DNA from: Microbispora corallina
GTDB lineage: Bacteria > Actinomycetota > Actinomycetes > Streptosporangiales > Streptosporangiaceae
DNA: 64,000 nucleotides
Direction of reading: 5' to 3'
Assembly (NCBI RefSeq): GCF_016863035.1
Contig: NZ_BOOC01000043.1
Coordinates: forward strand, 22,065-86,064
Shown here: positions 51,721 to 62,764 of the stretch, in pieces
How the letters are laid out: every line of letters starts with the position of its first letter
Numbering within the stretch: the first letter of the stretch is position 1
Made by a program: the position numbers and the translations under genes
The notes under the pieces: generated by a model
Told to the model about the DNA's origin: nothing
Databases searched by the model: none
The model's input: only the letters and a program-made list of their open reading frames with translations

Positions 51721-52686
51721 TCAGCCCAGTCCGGGCGCCAGGTCGCGCACGGCCTGCTCGACCGAAACCGGACCGCCGGGCAGGGGGGCGAGGACGGGCG
51801 TGTCGAGACCGGCCGCCACGTACTCCCGGATCCTGGCCCGGCACGCGGCCGCGTCCCCGTGGACGACCAGGTCGTCGACCACCTCGTCGGGGATGGCCTT
51901 GACCGCCGCCTGGCGGTCGCCCGCCGCCCACGCCTCGTGCATGGGCCGCAGCACCTCCCCGCGGCCCAGCCACTCGTGGAAGGCCGCGTAGACCGGCACG
52001 GTGAGGTACGCGGCGAGCAGGCGCCGCCCGATCGCCCTGGCCGCGTCGGCGTCCTCGGTCACCACGACGAACAGCCGGGCGATGAGCTCCACGCCCTCCC
52101 CCAGCTCGGCCCGGACCCTGGTCACGTCGCCCGGCGACAGCCAGTTGGTGATCGCGCCGTCCGCCTCCCGCGCCGCGAGCCTGAGCATGCCGGGGCGCAG
52201 CGCGGCCAGCACGATGCGCGGCGGCGTCGCCGGCGCCCGCTCCAGCCGGAACCCCTTCACGTCGAAGGTCTCGTACGACGCGGTGACCTTCTCCCCGGCC
52301 AGGGCCGTCCGCAGGAACCGCAGCGTGTCGCGCATCCGGGCGTACGGCCGGTCGAACTCGGCGGCGTTCCAGTTGCGGACGATGACCGGCGAGGAGGCGC
52401 CGATGCCGAGGACGAACCGCCCGGGGGCGACGTCGGCCAGTGTGGCGGCCGACATGGCGAGCAGCGCCGGGCCGCGCGTGTAGACGGGCACGATGGCGCT
52501 GCCCAGCCGCAGGCCGGGCGCCCACTCGGCGGCGAGCGCCAGCGGGACGAACCCGTCGGTGCCGGCGACCTCGGCCGACCAGGCGTCCGTGTAGCCGAGC
52601 TCCGGCAGCTCGGCGACGAGCGCCTTCGACTCGATCGGCGTCCGCCCGAAGAACGGAATCGTCATGCCCCAGCGGTCCACGGCCAC
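51721..52686 (-). CDS. LLM-class F420-dependent oxidoreductase
   Basis: 321 aa. It has the luciferase-like features WGMTIPFFGRTP, GTDGFVPLALAAEWAPGLRLGSAIVPV, FVLGIGASSPVIVRNWNA and ERAPATPPRIVLAALRPGMLRLA. The last is common to F420-dependent members of actinobacteria. GTG 52686 is used; GTG 52680 is possible. A TetR-type palindrome lies 30 bases upstream. Substrate unknown. Confidence 0.85.
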   Translation of the reverse strand: MAVDRWGMTIPFFGRTPIESKALVAELPELGYTDAWSAEVAGTDGFVPLALAAEWAPGLRLGSAIVPVYTRGPALLAMSAATLADVAPGRFVLGIGASSPVIVRNWNAAEFDRPYARMRDTLRFLRTALAGEKVTASYETFDVKGFRLERAPATPPRIVLAALRPGMLRLAAREADGAITNWLSPGDVTRVRAELGEGVELIARLFVVVTEDADAARAIGRRLLAAYLTVPVYAAFHEWLGRGEVLRPMHEAWAAGDRQAAVKAIPDEVVDDLVVHGDAAACRARIREYVAAGLDTPVLAPLPGGPVSVEQAVRDLAPGLG

Positions 52687-52715
52687 CCCTTCCGGCGCGA
52701 TGCTGTCCAGGCGAC

Positions 52716-52735
52716 CATACCAACCGGACGGTATG
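52716..52735. promoter_or_regulatory. TetR-type operator before the LLM gene
   Basis: CATACCAACCGGACGGTATG matches its own reverse complement at 16 of 20 positions. It lies in the 58-base gap between the TetR stop and the LLM start, and a TATGGT -10-like element overlaps it on the minus strand. Confidence 0.6.
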
Positions 52736-52744
52736 CCCGTCCCC

Positions 52745-53401
52745 TCACGTGCGCAGCTCGTGGACCAGCTCGATGACGTCCCGCGCGATGCCGCGGATGC
52801 CCGGCAGATGGGACAGCCCGACGAGCCGGTCGACCAGCGGGACCACCCGGTCGATCAGCCGGTAGGTGCGGGCGCACCCGGGGGAGGTGTCGTGCACCCA
52901 GAACAGCACCACGCCCATGGACAGCAGCCAGAGCAGCTCGGGAAGCTCCGCGCGGACCTCCTCGTCCATCCGCTCGGCCGAGCCCCGCACGACCTCGCGG
53001 TAGATCGCGATGGCCGACTCCCTGGCGGGCGCGGAGTCGGCGCTGAACGGGCTGAGCGGGTTGCTGGGCTCGGCCGCGTACTTGAAGAACTTCACGGCGA
53101 ACTCGTGGTACGGCTCGGAGATCCGCACCCACGCGCGCAGCACGCCCCCGAGCCGGCCGGCGAACGACCGTTCCCTCTCCAGCAGCTCACGGGACGCGGC
53201 CTCGTGCGCCGCCTGCGCCCGGTCGTAGTAGGCCTGGACCATCTGCTCCTTGGAACTGAAGTAGTAGTAGGCGTTCCCCACCGAGACGCCTGCCTCGGCG
53301 GCGATCGCGCGCATCGTCGTCGCCTCGAAACCCCGCTCCTTGAACAGCCGGAGGGCTGTCTCGACGATCAGCTCCCGTGTCTTCTCGGCCACGCTGGTCA
53401 C
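52745..53401 (-). CDS. TetR-family transcriptional regulator
   Basis: 218 aa. The N-terminal helix-turn-helix is clear (RELIVETALRLFKERGFEATTMRAIAAEAGVSVGNAYYYFSSKEQMVQ). The C-terminal domain includes ELLWLLSMGVVLFWVHDTSPGCARTYRLIDRVVPL, typical of one TetR subfamily. GTG 53401 starts it. It is upstream of the LLM and esterase genes on the same strand, and the operator between them suggests that it controls them. Confidence 0.88.
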   Translation of the reverse strand: MTSVAEKTRELIVETALRLFKERGFEATTMRAIAAEAGVSVGNAYYYFSSKEQMVQAYYDRAQAAHEAASRELLERERSFAGRLGGVLRAWVRISEPYHEFAVKFFKYAAEPSNPLSPFSADSAPARESAIAIYREVVRGSAERMDEEVRAELPELLWLLSMGVVLFWVHDTSPGCARTYRLIDRVVPLVDRLVGLSHLPGIRGIARDVIELVHELRT

Positions 53402-53577
53402 TGTACGGCGAGTGCCCGTGTGCGGTCATGGACCGACAACAAGATCCACATTCCTCGGCAAACTCCCTGCGGATGAACGGGCGTCCCGCGGCGCGTCCGT
53501 GGGATTGATCTGTCTGGCGCGCTCCCCCGCCGGCAGCCCCCCGGCATCCGACATGGACACATCGACGGGGGGAGACC

Positions 53578-54411
53578 GTGCACGTCCGCTCGTGGCGGCG
53601 GGGGGTGGTGGGGATGGCCGCGGTCGTCCTCGTCTCCCTGCCCATGCAGCACGACCCCTCAGGCGCCAGCACGACCCCGCGCCCGCCCTCACCGGCCGCC
53701 GACGCAAAGGCGGTCACCCACCCCGGCGCACGAGCGGGCGCACAGGCCGCATCACCGGCGCCGCCGGACGCCGCTCCGGACTCCCCAGCCGGGGCCTCCA
53801 CGGGCCCGGCGACCGGGGACTCGCCGGGCTCGCCGGGCTCGCCGGCCGGGGCCGGGCCGGGGCCGTCCCCGTATCCGGTGGAGACGGGCCTCCCGGCGCC
53901 GGTGGAGGCCCTGGCCGCGGACCTGCCGCCGCTCGACGCCGTCCTCGCCGGCACCTTCCCCGCCACCGTGAACGCCTGGGACGCCTCACAGGCGGGCACG
54001 CGGATGGACCAGCCGGACGCGCTGGGCCTGCTGCGCGACGCGGGGGTGCGGGTGCGGTCCAGCGGCGGCTGCGACGACCGCCGCCGCCCGCGGTGCACCT
54101 CGCTCGCGACCATCCGGTACGGCACGGTCATGCGGGTCGTCGACCTCAAACGGGCCAGCGGCTGCGACATCACGATCACCGGCGGCACCGAGACCGGCCA
54201 CTCCGGCGGCCGCTACAGCCACGGCGCCGGGTACAAGGTCGACATCGCGCACAACAGGTGCGTCGACGCGTACATCAGGAAGACGTTCCCCCTGTGGAAG
54301 GTGCGGGGGGACGGCGCCCGCCTCCACCGGCCCACGGGCGACCCCGACGTGCCCGTCGGCGCCGAGGTGTACGCCGACGAGCCCACCCACTGGGACATCC
54401 TCTTCCCCTAG
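53578..54411 (+). CDS. Secreted or surface protein with M15-peptidase-like domain
   Basis: 277 aa from GTG 53578, with GGGGAG upstream. A hydrophobic N-terminal segment serves as signal or anchor, and residues 30-110 are a Pro/Ala/Gly/Ser linker. The last 130 residues carry GHSGGRYSHGAGYKVDI and THWDI, the histidine/aspartate pattern (SHxxGxKxD, HWD) of D-Ala-D-Ala metallopeptidases of the VanY/M15 type. Four cysteines flank it (GGCDD, RCTS, GCDI, RCVD). It may trim peptidoglycan stems. Activity is inferred. Confidence 0.7.
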   Translation: MHVRSWRRGVVGMAAVVLVSLPMQHDPSGASTTPRPPSPAADAKAVTHPGARAGAQAASPAPPDAAPDSPAGASTGPATGDSPGSPGSPAGAGPGPSPYPVETGLPAPVEALAADLPPLDAVLAGTFPATVNAWDASQAGTRMDQPDALGLLRDAGVRVRSSGGCDDRRRPRCTSLATIRYGTVMRVVDLKRASGCDITITGGTETGHSGGRYSHGAGYKVDIAHNRCVDAYIRKTFPLWKVRGDGARLHRPTGDPDVPVGAEVYADEPTHWDILFP

Positions 54412-54439
54412 GACGTCCCGGGGTGGGCCCGGCGGGCGG

Positions 54440-55503
54440 TCAGGAGAACTCGGCGGCGACCAGCGCGGCGATCTCGGCGGTGTTCAGCGCCGCCCCCTTG
54501 CGGAGGTTGTCGCCGCACACGAACAGGTCGAGCGTGTTCGGGAAGTCGAGCGCCTGGCGGATCCGGCCGACGTAGGTCGGGTCGGTCCCCACGACGTCGG
54601 CCGGCGTGGGGAACACGCCGTTCGCCGGGTCGTCGAGCACGACGACGGTGGGCGCCGCTTCCAGGATCGCGCGGGCGCCCTCGACGTCCACCTCCCGCTC
54701 GAACGTCGCGTGGACGGCCAGCGAGTGGGTGGTCACCACCGGGACCCGGACGCAGGTGGCCGAGACCTTCAGGCCGGGGATGCCGAGGATCTTGCGGGAC
54801 TCGTTGCGGACCTTCAGCTCCTCCGACGTCCAGCCGCCGTCCTTGAGCGAGCCCGCCAGCGGCACCACGTTGAGCGCCAGCGGAGCCGGGAACGGCGAGT
54901 CGGCCAGGTCGGGCACGGCCTTGCGCACGTCACCCGCCACGGTGCCCATCGTCCGGTCGCCCGCCACGGCCTCGATCTCGGCGTACAGCCGCTCAGGGCC
55001 GACCACGCCGGCGCCAGAGACCGCCTGGTACGACGCCACGACGAGCTCGCGCAGGTCGTACGCGCGGTGCAGCGCGCCCATGGCGGCCATCATCGACAGC
55101 GTCGTGCAGTTGGGGTTGGAGATGATCCCCTTGGGGCGGTTGCGCGCCTGTTCGGGGTTGCACTCGGGCACGACGAGCGGGACGTCCGGGTCCATCCGGA
55201 ACGCGCCCGAGTTGTCGACGGCCACCGCGCCGCGGGCGGCGGCGATCGGCGCCCACTCGGCGGAGACCTCGTCGGGCACGTCGAACATCGCGATGTCGAC
55301 GCCGTCGAACGCCTCGGGGGCGAGGGCCTGGACCGTCACGTCCTCGCCGCGGACGCTCAGCACCTTGCCGGCGGAGCGGGGCGAGGCGATCAGGCGGATC
55401 TCGCCGTACGCCTCGGACAGGTCGGGGCGGTTGGTGAGGATGTCGAGCATGACGGTGCCGACGGCGCCGGTGGCGCCGACGACGGCGAGGACGGGTCGGC
55501 GGC

Positions 55504-55507
<4 letters not shown>
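54440..55507 (-). CDS. asd: Aspartate-semialdehyde dehydrogenase
   Basis: 355 aa. It makes aspartate semialdehyde from aspartyl phosphate with NADPH, the branch step to lysine/diaminopimelate, threonine and methionine. [13 protein letters not shown] binds NADP near residue 8; the catalytic cysteine is Cys134 in [11 protein letters not shown] 55507 overlaps the aspartokinase stop (ATGA), so translation is coupled. The pair is the usual actinobacterial ask-asd operon. Confidence 0.95.
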
Positions 55508-56778
<1,271 letters not shown>

Positions 56779-56864
56779 TGGAATCTCCAACGAATCAGGA
56801 CGTGGAGCTCACAGTGTACTTGCGGGCCCCAAAGCAGATCCGGAGCCGACCAGCATGTGGACGG

Positions 56865-57395
56865 TCAGACGACCGTGCTCTCCTCCACCACGTCGAGCCG
56901 CGTGTGCGCGACCAGCGCGTGGAGGGCGCGCAGCGCGGCGCCGGCGTGGTTGCCCCAGGTGTTGAAGTAGGAGTACTGCCACCACCACAGCGCCTCCAGC
57001 GGGCGGCCCGCGTGGAAGTGCCGCAGCCCGTGGATCAGGTCGGCCGCCACTGCCGTCAGGTCGTCCGACAGCCGGTACGGCGTGACGACCGTGTCCTTGT
57101 ACGGGTCGAAGACCTCGGCGTAGTCGTCGACCGGGCCCAGCCGCGCGGCCAGGGCCGTACGGAGGGGGTCGATGTCGGGGTCCTCGCTCAACGCGGGCTC
57201 GAAGTTGCCCTGCAGGATCACGTCCTGCGCCGCCCCGAGCTGGGTGCCCGCGAGGCTGACCTGGGCCACCTCCACCAGCAGCAGCGGCAGGATCGCGTCG
57301 CCGCCCTCCCCGCGTGCCAGGCGGGTGAGGCCGTCGACGTAGTTCTGCGCATGGGTGGCGACGCGCGCGGCCAGGTCGTTCCACTCGTCAGACAT
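56865..57395 (-). CDS. DUF5063 family protein
   Basis: 176 aa from ATG 57395, overlapping the recR stop by 8 bases. The family pattern includes [44 protein letters not shown], and the aromatic-rich [32 protein letters not shown]. It is helical and cytoplasmic. DUF5063 sits next to recR in many actinobacteria, and its role is unknown. The overlap makes it part of the recR transcript. Confidence 0.85.
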   Translation of the reverse strand: MSDEWNDLAARVATHAQNYVDGLTRLARGEGGDAILPLLLVEVAQVSLAGTQLGAAQDVILQGNFEPALSEDPDIDPLRTALAARLGPVDDYAEVFDPYKDTVVTPYRLSDDLTAVAADLIHGLRHFHAGRPLEALWWWQYSYFNTWGNHAGAALRALHALVAHTRLDVVEESTVV

Positions 57396-57987
57396 CCAGC
57401 AGCCTCCGTCCTTCGAAAGCGCGGCCCAAAGTGACCTCGTCGGCGTACTCGAGGTCACCGCCCACCGGCAGACCGCTGGCGAGTCGTGTCACTTTCAGCC
57501 CGAGAGGCTTGACGAGCCTGGCCAGGTAGGTGGCCGTCGCCTCGCCCTCGAGGTTCGGGTCGGTCGCGAGGATCAACTCGGTCACCTGGCCGTCGGCCAG
57601 CCGCGTCATCAGCTCGCGGATCTTCAGGTCGTCCGGTCCGACGCCGTCGATCGGGCTGATGGCCCCGCCGAGCACGTGGTAGCGGCCACGGAACTCGCGG
57701 GTCTTCTCGATCGCGACGACGTCCTTGGACTCCTCGACGACGCAGATTACATGCGGGTCGCGCCGCTGGTCGCGGCAGATCCGGCATTCCTCCTCGGCGG
57801 CGACGTTCCCGCACACCCGGCAGAAGCGGACCTTCTCCTTCACCTCGAGCAACGCGTGCGCCAGCCGCTTCACGTCGGCCGGATCGGCGGCGAGCAGATG
57901 GAAGGCGATGCGCTGCGCGCTCTTGGGACCGACGCCGGGCAGCAGCCCGAGCTCGTCGATCAGATTCTGGACGACCCCTTCGTACAT
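57388..57987 (-). CDS. recR: Recombination mediator RecR
   Basis: 199 aa, the standard length. With RecF and RecO it helps RecA load on gapped DNA. The helix-hairpin-helix is [19 protein letters not shown]; four cysteines (FCRVCGN and ECRICRD) form a zinc finger near residues 55-75; a Toprim region follows ([22 protein letters not shown]). ATG 57987 is 5 bases after the ybaB gene end. Confidence 0.95.
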   Translation of the reverse strand: MYEGVVQNLIDELGLLPGVGPKSAQRIAFHLLAADPADVKRLAHALLEVKEKVRFCRVCGNVAAEEECRICRDQRRDPHVICVVEESKDVVAIEKTREFRGRYHVLGGAISPIDGVGPDDLKIRELMTRLADGQVTELILATDPNLEGEATATYLARLVKPLGLKVTRLASGLPVGGDLEYADEVTLGRAFEGRRLLDV

Positions 57988-57992
57988 CGGTC

Positions 57993-58340
57993 TCAGAACC
58001 CCGGCAGCTGGCCGAGGCCTCCCCCGAGGCCCTGCGCGAGGGGCCCGAGCTTCTCCTGCTGCAGCTCACCGGCCGCGCGGACGGCGTCACGCACCGCGGC
58101 GAGTACGAGATCGGCCAGCGTCTCGGCGGTCTCCTCCGGGTCGCTCGCGTCGATCGCCAGCGGGCTGATCTGGAGCTCGAGCAGCTCCCCGCTCCCGTTG
58201 ACGGTCGCGACCACGAGGCCGCCCCCGGCGCTCCCCTCCACCTCGGCGTCGCTGAGCTCCTGCTGCGCGGTGACGAGCTGCTGCTGCATCAGCTGAGCCT
58301 GCTCCAGCAACTGCTGGAGGTTGACATCCCCTGGATTCAC
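57993..58340 (-). CDS. ybaB: YbaB/EbfC nucleoid-associated protein
   Basis: 115 aa from GTG 58340, with GAGGAG upstream. The family pattern is [52 protein letters not shown]. Dimers of this protein bind DNA. It begins the recR transcript and is the first gene after the oppositely oriented GAF regulator. Confidence 0.92.
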   Translation of the reverse strand: MNPGDVNLQQLLEQAQLMQQQLVTAQQELSDAEVEGSAGGGLVVATVNGSGELLELQISPLAIDASDPEETAETLADLVLAAVRDAVRAAGELQQEKLGPLAQGLGGGLGQLPGF

Positions 58341-58603
58341 GATCGTGCGCTCCTCAGCGTCCAGCGACATGTTCGTCGCGACGAGCCTACGGTGTCCGCC
58401 GCTGTTGCGACACCGGCGCACGCGCGTGTTCCCCCACCGCCGGTCGGCCCGGTCCGCAGGGAAACCGCACGGACGGAGACCGCGCTACCCCCGCGATCCC
58501 CGTCCATGCGGAACCAAAGGACCGGCCGGGCCCCGTCCCCCCTCCACGCGTCCGGGACCCGGCCTTTCCACCACGCCGGACGTCACCCGGCCGACATGAC
58601 GTC

Positions 58604-58639
58604 GCAACCGTAATCAGGCCAAGGTTGCATACGGGTTGC
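58604..58639. promoter_or_regulatory. GCAACC/GGTTGC repeats before the GAF regulator gene
   Basis: TCGCAACCGT (58602-58611) faces ACGGGTTGCGA (58631-58641), an inverted repeat with one extra base; another GGTTGC sits at 58623-58628. Three half-sites upstream of a regulator suggest autoregulation. The gap from 58341 to 58748 holds no other feature that I can support. Confidence 0.4.
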
Positions 58640-58748
58640 GATCACTTGGTTACTCATGGACATTGGCAAATACCGTCCCAGGGGTGGCGCAAATCTCTCT
58701 GGTACGGAGGCGCACCGCGAGAACAGCACCCCCCACCGGGAGCCATCG

Positions 58749-60164
58749 ATGCCCGAATCGTCGACACGCCGCATCCACGAGGCCGTGATGACCGGGAGGC
58801 GGCCGGCGGAGTCCGGGCCTCGCGAGGTGATCTCCGACTCCTGGCGCCGGTGCCTGGAGGCCGGCATCGACCCCGAGAGCCACGAGGCGCCGCTCGTGTA
58901 CGACGAGGGCGACATCCGCGAGGTCCGGTCGGTCACTCCCATGGGCACGCTGCTCCCGATGCTGCGCCACACCCTGCTGCAGGTCGCCGACGAGGCCGCC
59001 CACATCATGGTCGTCACCGACGCGACCGGCGACGTGCTGTGGCGCGACGGCCACCGGCAGGTGCTGCACCGGGCGGACCGGATCGGCCTGTCCGACGGCT
59101 TCCGCTGGTCGGAGCAGGCCGTCGGCACGAACGGCATCGGCACGGCCCTCGCCACCGGCCGTCCCATGTACGTCTACTCCGGCGAGCACCTGGCGCGGAC
59201 GCTGCACGCCTGGTCGTGCGCCGGCGCCCCGATCGTCGACCCCGACTCCGGCCGCACGATCGGATGCGTGGACATCAGCGGCACCACCCGCAGCCTCCAC
59301 CCGGCCACGGTCGCCCTGGTCCGCGCCGCCGCCCGGCTCGCCGAGAGCGACCTCGCGGTCGGCATGCGGGAGCGCGACGAGCGCCTCCGGTCCCGTCACC
59401 ACCGCCACCTCGACCGTCCGGGCGCCCTCGTCACGCTCACCGGCCGGGTCGTCGCGGGCGACCTCAGCCTCGGGCCGCGGATCCGCCTGCCCGAGTGCGG
59501 CGAGCGGGTCATCCTGTCGGACGGCCGGGTCGCGCTGGTCGAGTCGCTCGGCGACGCGTACCGGCTCGTCCCCCTCGGCGCCGAGGCCGCCGTCCCCCGG
59601 CTCAGGCTGACGCTGCTCGGGGAGGACCACCCGTACGCGCATCTCGACGGCGTCCGCGTCCCGCTGTCGCTGCGGCACGCCGAGATCCTCACGCTGCTCG
59701 CCCTGCACCCCCGCGGGCTCACCGCCGAGCGGCTGTCCTTCCTCCTGTACGGCGACGAGGGCAACCCGGTGACCATCCGGGCCGAGATCCACCGCCTGCG
59801 GGCCCAGCTCGGCCGGGCCATCGCCGCCAAGCCGTACCGGCTGGCCTGTGAGGTCTCCGCCGACTTCCTCGACGCGCGGCAGGCGCTGGCCGCCGGGGCG
59901 ACGGCGGTGGCGGCCCGGCTCTACCAGGGGCCGCTGCTACCACGCTCGGAGGCCCCGGCCGTCCTCCGGGCACGCGAGGAGCTGGAGGCCCGCGTGCGGT
60001 CGGAGCTGCTCGCCCGGGGCACGCCCGAGGACCTGTGGGAGTACGCCCAGACGCCCAGCGGATACGAGGACGCGGAGGTCCTCGAACACGTCGTGGCGGC
60101 CATTCCGCCCGGCGACCACCGGCACGCCGCGGCGTGCGTGCGGCTGGCCCGGCTCGACGACTGA
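58749..60164 (+). CDS. GAF-domain regulator with winged-helix-like C-terminus
   Basis: 471 aa from ATG 58749, with CGGGAG upstream; ATG 58656 is in frame but less likely. The N-terminus is that of AcoR/DhaR activators: SWRRCLEAGIDPES, then a GAF domain containing FRWSEQAVGTNGIGTALATGRPMYVYSGEHL. The usual AAA+ sigma-54 domain and FIS helix are absent; residues 330-400 instead look like a winged helix (LRHAEILTLLALHPRGLTAERLSFLLYG, then IRAEIHRLRAQLG). Such proteins often lie next to aldehyde or alcohol dehydrogenase genes, but none is here. Confidence 0.8.
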   Translation: MPESSTRRIHEAVMTGRRPAESGPREVISDSWRRCLEAGIDPESHEAPLVYDEGDIREVRSVTPMGTLLPMLRHTLLQVADEAAHIMVVTDATGDVLWRDGHRQVLHRADRIGLSDGFRWSEQAVGTNGIGTALATGRPMYVYSGEHLARTLHAWSCAGAPIVDPDSGRTIGCVDISGTTRSLHPATVALVRAAARLAESDLAVGMRERDERLRSRHHRHLDRPGALVTLTGRVVAGDLSLGPRIRLPECGERVILSDGRVALVESLGDAYRLVPLGAEAAVPRLRLTLLGEDHPYAHLDGVRVPLSLRHAEILTLLALHPRGLTAERLSFLLYGDEGNPVTIRAEIHRLRAQLGRAIAAKPYRLACEVSADFLDARQALAAGATAVAARLYQGPLLPRSEAPAVLRAREELEARVRSELLARGTPEDLWEYAQTPSGYEDAEVLEHVVAAIPPGDHRHAAACVRLARLDD

Positions 60165-60251
60165 GACGCCAGCCGCAGGGCCGTCACGCCGTCCGCCGCC
60201 GTCACCCCTGCTCGTCCGACGTGGCCGATCGGGTTCCCGCTCTGCGGCGGC

Positions 60252-62540
60252 TCAGGAGTGGTCGATCTCCTCGATCACGCGCCCGCCGAGCTCGCGCTGG
60301 ATCAGTGCCATGCCGGTCAGCTCGCTGACGTCGGCGTCGGCGTCGTTCAGGGGGTCCACGTCGTCGACGTCGCTGGCGCGGCGGCGCGGGACCGCGTCCG
60401 GCCACGCGGGCCGGGGACCGGACTGGGCCGCGGCCCTGGCGGCGTCGCGCGCCGCCGCGATGCTCGGGCTCGAAGCGGGAGCCGGGGTCGACGCCGGGGC
60501 CGAGGCCGCCGGGAACGGGGGCCGGGGGCCCGGCGAGGGGGCGTCGAAGTCGTCGGACGGCGCGTCGGGCCAGGTCTCGTCGGTCGCCGCCGGCGCGGTC
60601 TCGGCGGGGGCGGCCGGCACCTCGGCCCGTACGGCGGGCCGCGCCTGGCTCGCGGCCACCGCGGACCGCGCCTGCGCGCTCTCGGCGGCACCGGCGGAGG
60701 GACCGGGATCAGGGGCGCCGCCCTGCCCGGCGGGAGCCCGGGGAGCGGCGGCCGGCGCGCCGGACCCCTGGGGACCGGCGGGGGCGGGCGGCCCGGCCGC
60801 GGGGCCCTGCGGACCGGACGGCCCGCGCGTGGCCGGACCGGCGGGGCCGGGCCCTGAACCGCCGACCACGACGTCCACCCGCCAGGTGCCGCCGAGCACG
60901 TCGCTCAGCGCCGCCGCCACCACCTCGTCGCGCTTGCCCTTGAGGAAGCCCTGCACGTCTCCGGGCTTCTCGAAGCCCACGGTCACGACGTTGCCCTCCA
61001 CGCCGAGCAGGCGGCCCTGCGCGTTGAGGATCATCCAGGCCACGCGCTGCCGGTTCTTGATCGCCTCCAGCACCTGCGGCCACGCCTGCTGGACGGGCCC
61101 GCTCCCCGCGGCGGCGGGAGAGGCCGCGGTCGGCGCGGTGGGAGCCGTGGCCGCGGCCGGGGCGCCGGGCCGTACGGGAGTGGGCCAGTCGTCGGCGGGC
61201 GCCTCGCCGGCGGAGGCGGGCGTCTGTGCGCCCTCAGCCCCGCGGGCCGGAGCGGCCTGAGGGACCTGAGCCGGGGCGGCCGGCGGCGCGGACACGGGCG
61301 GCGCGGACGCTGGGGGCGCCGTGGCGGCGGGCGTGGCGACCGGTGCGGAGGCGACCGGTATGGAGAGGACCTGACCGCCCGCGGGGATGCCGCGCTCCAG
61401 CCGTTCGAGGCGGGTCAGCAGCGCCGCCTCCCCCTGCTCGGCGGCCGGGAGCAGCACGCGGGCGCACATGAGCTCCAGCAGCAGCCGGGGCGACGTGGCG
61501 CCGCGCATCTCGGTCAGCCCGGCGTTGAACACCTCGGCGGCCCGGGTCAGCTCCGCCGGTCCCATCGACGCGGCCTGGACCTTCAGCCGTTCCAGCTCGT
61601 CGGCCGGCCGGTCGAGCAGGCCGCTGCTCGCCGCCTCGGGGACGTTCGACAGGATGACCAGGTCGCGGAAGCGCTCCAGCAGGTCGGTGGCGAACCGGCG
61701 GGGGTCGTGACCGCCCTCGACCACCCGGTTCACGGCGTGGAACACGGCCGCGCCGTCGCGCCTGGCGAACGCGTCGACCACCTCGTCCAGCAGGTCGCCG
61801 TCGGTGTAGCCGAGCAGGGAAACGGCCCGCTGGTAGGTGATCCCGCCGTCGCCCGCGCCGGCGAGAAGCTGGTCGAGGATCGACAGCGAGTCGCGGGCCG
61901 ACCCGGCGCCCGCCCGCACCACCAGCGGCAGCGCCGCCGGCTCGTACGGCACGGACTCCGACTCGAGGATCTCCTCCATGAGCTGGCGGAGCGTGGCCGG
62001 TGGCATGAGCCGGAACGGGTAGTGGTGGGTGCGGGACTTGATCGTCCCGATGACCTTCTCCGGCTCGGTGGTCGCGAAGACGAACTTCAGGTGCGGCGGG
62101 GGCTCCTCCACCAGTTTCAGCAGCGCGTTGAAGCCCTCACGGGTGACCATGTGGGCCTCGTCGATGATGTAGATCTTGAAGCGCGCCGAGACCGGGGCGA
62201 AGAAGGCCCGCTCACGAAGGTCGCGCGCGTCGTCGACGCCGCCGTGCGACGCGGCGTCGATCTCGATCACGTCGAGGTGGCCGGGGCCGGTCGCGGCCAG
62301 GGCGACGCACGACTCGCACTCGCCACAGGGGTCGGGCGTGGGGCCCTTCTCACAGTTCAGGGAGCGGGCGAGGATGCGGGCGCTGGAGGTCTTGCCGCAG
62401 CCGCGGGGGCCGCTGAAGAGGTAGGCGTGGTGGATGCGCCCGCTCCGCAGGGCCTGACGCAACGGCTCGGTGACGTGCTCCTGCCCCTTGACCTCGGCGA
62501 ACGTCCCGGGCCTGTACTTGCGGTACAGCGCAAGACTCAT
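60252..62540 (-). CDS. dnaX: DNA polymerase III subunits gamma/tau
   Basis: 762 aa from ATG 62540, with GAGGAG upstream. It is the clamp-loader ATPase: Walker A GPRGCGKTS, a four-cysteine zinc module (NCEKG, PCGECESC) and Walker B in IYIIDEAHMV, with the SRC-type arginine finger in GSARDSLSILDQL. Residues from about 380 to 760 are a long Pro/Ala-rich region with a short conserved DNA/alpha-binding block (RVAWMILNAQGRLLGVEG). No slippery frameshift site is evident, so gamma is probably made by proteolysis or not at all. Confidence 0.95.
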   Translation of the reverse strand: MSLALYRKYRPGTFAEVKGQEHVTEPLRQALRSGRIHHAYLFSGPRGCGKTSSARILARSLNCEKGPTPDPCGECESCVALAATGPGHLDVIEIDAASHGGVDDARDLRERAFFAPVSARFKIYIIDEAHMVTREGFNALLKLVEEPPPHLKFVFATTEPEKVIGTIKSRTHHYPFRLMPPATLRQLMEEILESESVPYEPAALPLVVRAGAGSARDSLSILDQLLAGAGDGGITYQRAVSLLGYTDGDLLDEVVDAFARRDGAAVFHAVNRVVEGGHDPRRFATDLLERFRDLVILSNVPEAASSGLLDRPADELERLKVQAASMGPAELTRAAEVFNAGLTEMRGATSPRLLLELMCARVLLPAAEQGEAALLTRLERLERGIPAGGQVLSIPVASAPVATPAATAPPASAPPVSAPPAAPAQVPQAAPARGAEGAQTPASAGEAPADDWPTPVRPGAPAAATAPTAPTAASPAAAGSGPVQQAWPQVLEAIKNRQRVAWMILNAQGRLLGVEGNVVTVGFEKPGDVQGFLKGKRDEVVAAALSDVLGGTWRVDVVVGGSGPGPAGPATRGPSGPQGPAAGPPAPAGPQGSGAPAAAPRAPAGQGGAPDPGPSAGAAESAQARSAVAASQARPAVRAEVPAAPAETAPAATDETWPDAPSDDFDAPSPGPRPPFPAASAPASTPAPASSPSIAAARDAARAAAQSGPRPAWPDAVPRRRASDVDDVDPLNDADADVSELTGMALIQRELGGRVIEEIDHS

Positions 62541-62587
62541 GCCGCCTCCTCGGGGGGTCGACCCGGCCGGCGAATCCGCTAACTGAG

Positions 62588-62676
62588 AGACCCCTCGCAC
62601 ACCCGCCAGAGCCCGCTTATCCTTGCTGCCTTCCGGCCCTGGGGAGGTTCACAGGATGACGCCGCGCGAGGGGTCC
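62588..62676 (-). ncRNA. ffs: Bacterial small SRP RNA (4.5S)
   Basis: On the minus strand the strand contains the conserved apical loop GGCCGGAAGGCAGCAAGGAT flanked by CCTCCCCAGG and GCGGGCTCTGG. The ends pair: GCGAGGGGTC (62666-62675 on plus) with GACCCCTCGC (62589-62598). This RNA works with Ffh to target membrane proteins. It lies directly upstream of dnaX, a common actinobacterial arrangement. The exact ends are inferred from pairing. Confidence 0.92.
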
Positions 62677-62764
62677 GGTGCACAGTCTAACCACTCGGGA
62701 ACGATGCGCAGGCCGTTCGGCGGCGCGGTCATCACGGGCCGGAAAGTCCGCTAAGCTGTTCGGC

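Noticed and set aside
60252..62540. Programmed frameshift in dnaX for a gamma subunit
   Set aside because: No slippery A-rich heptamer is visible in this GC-rich gene.
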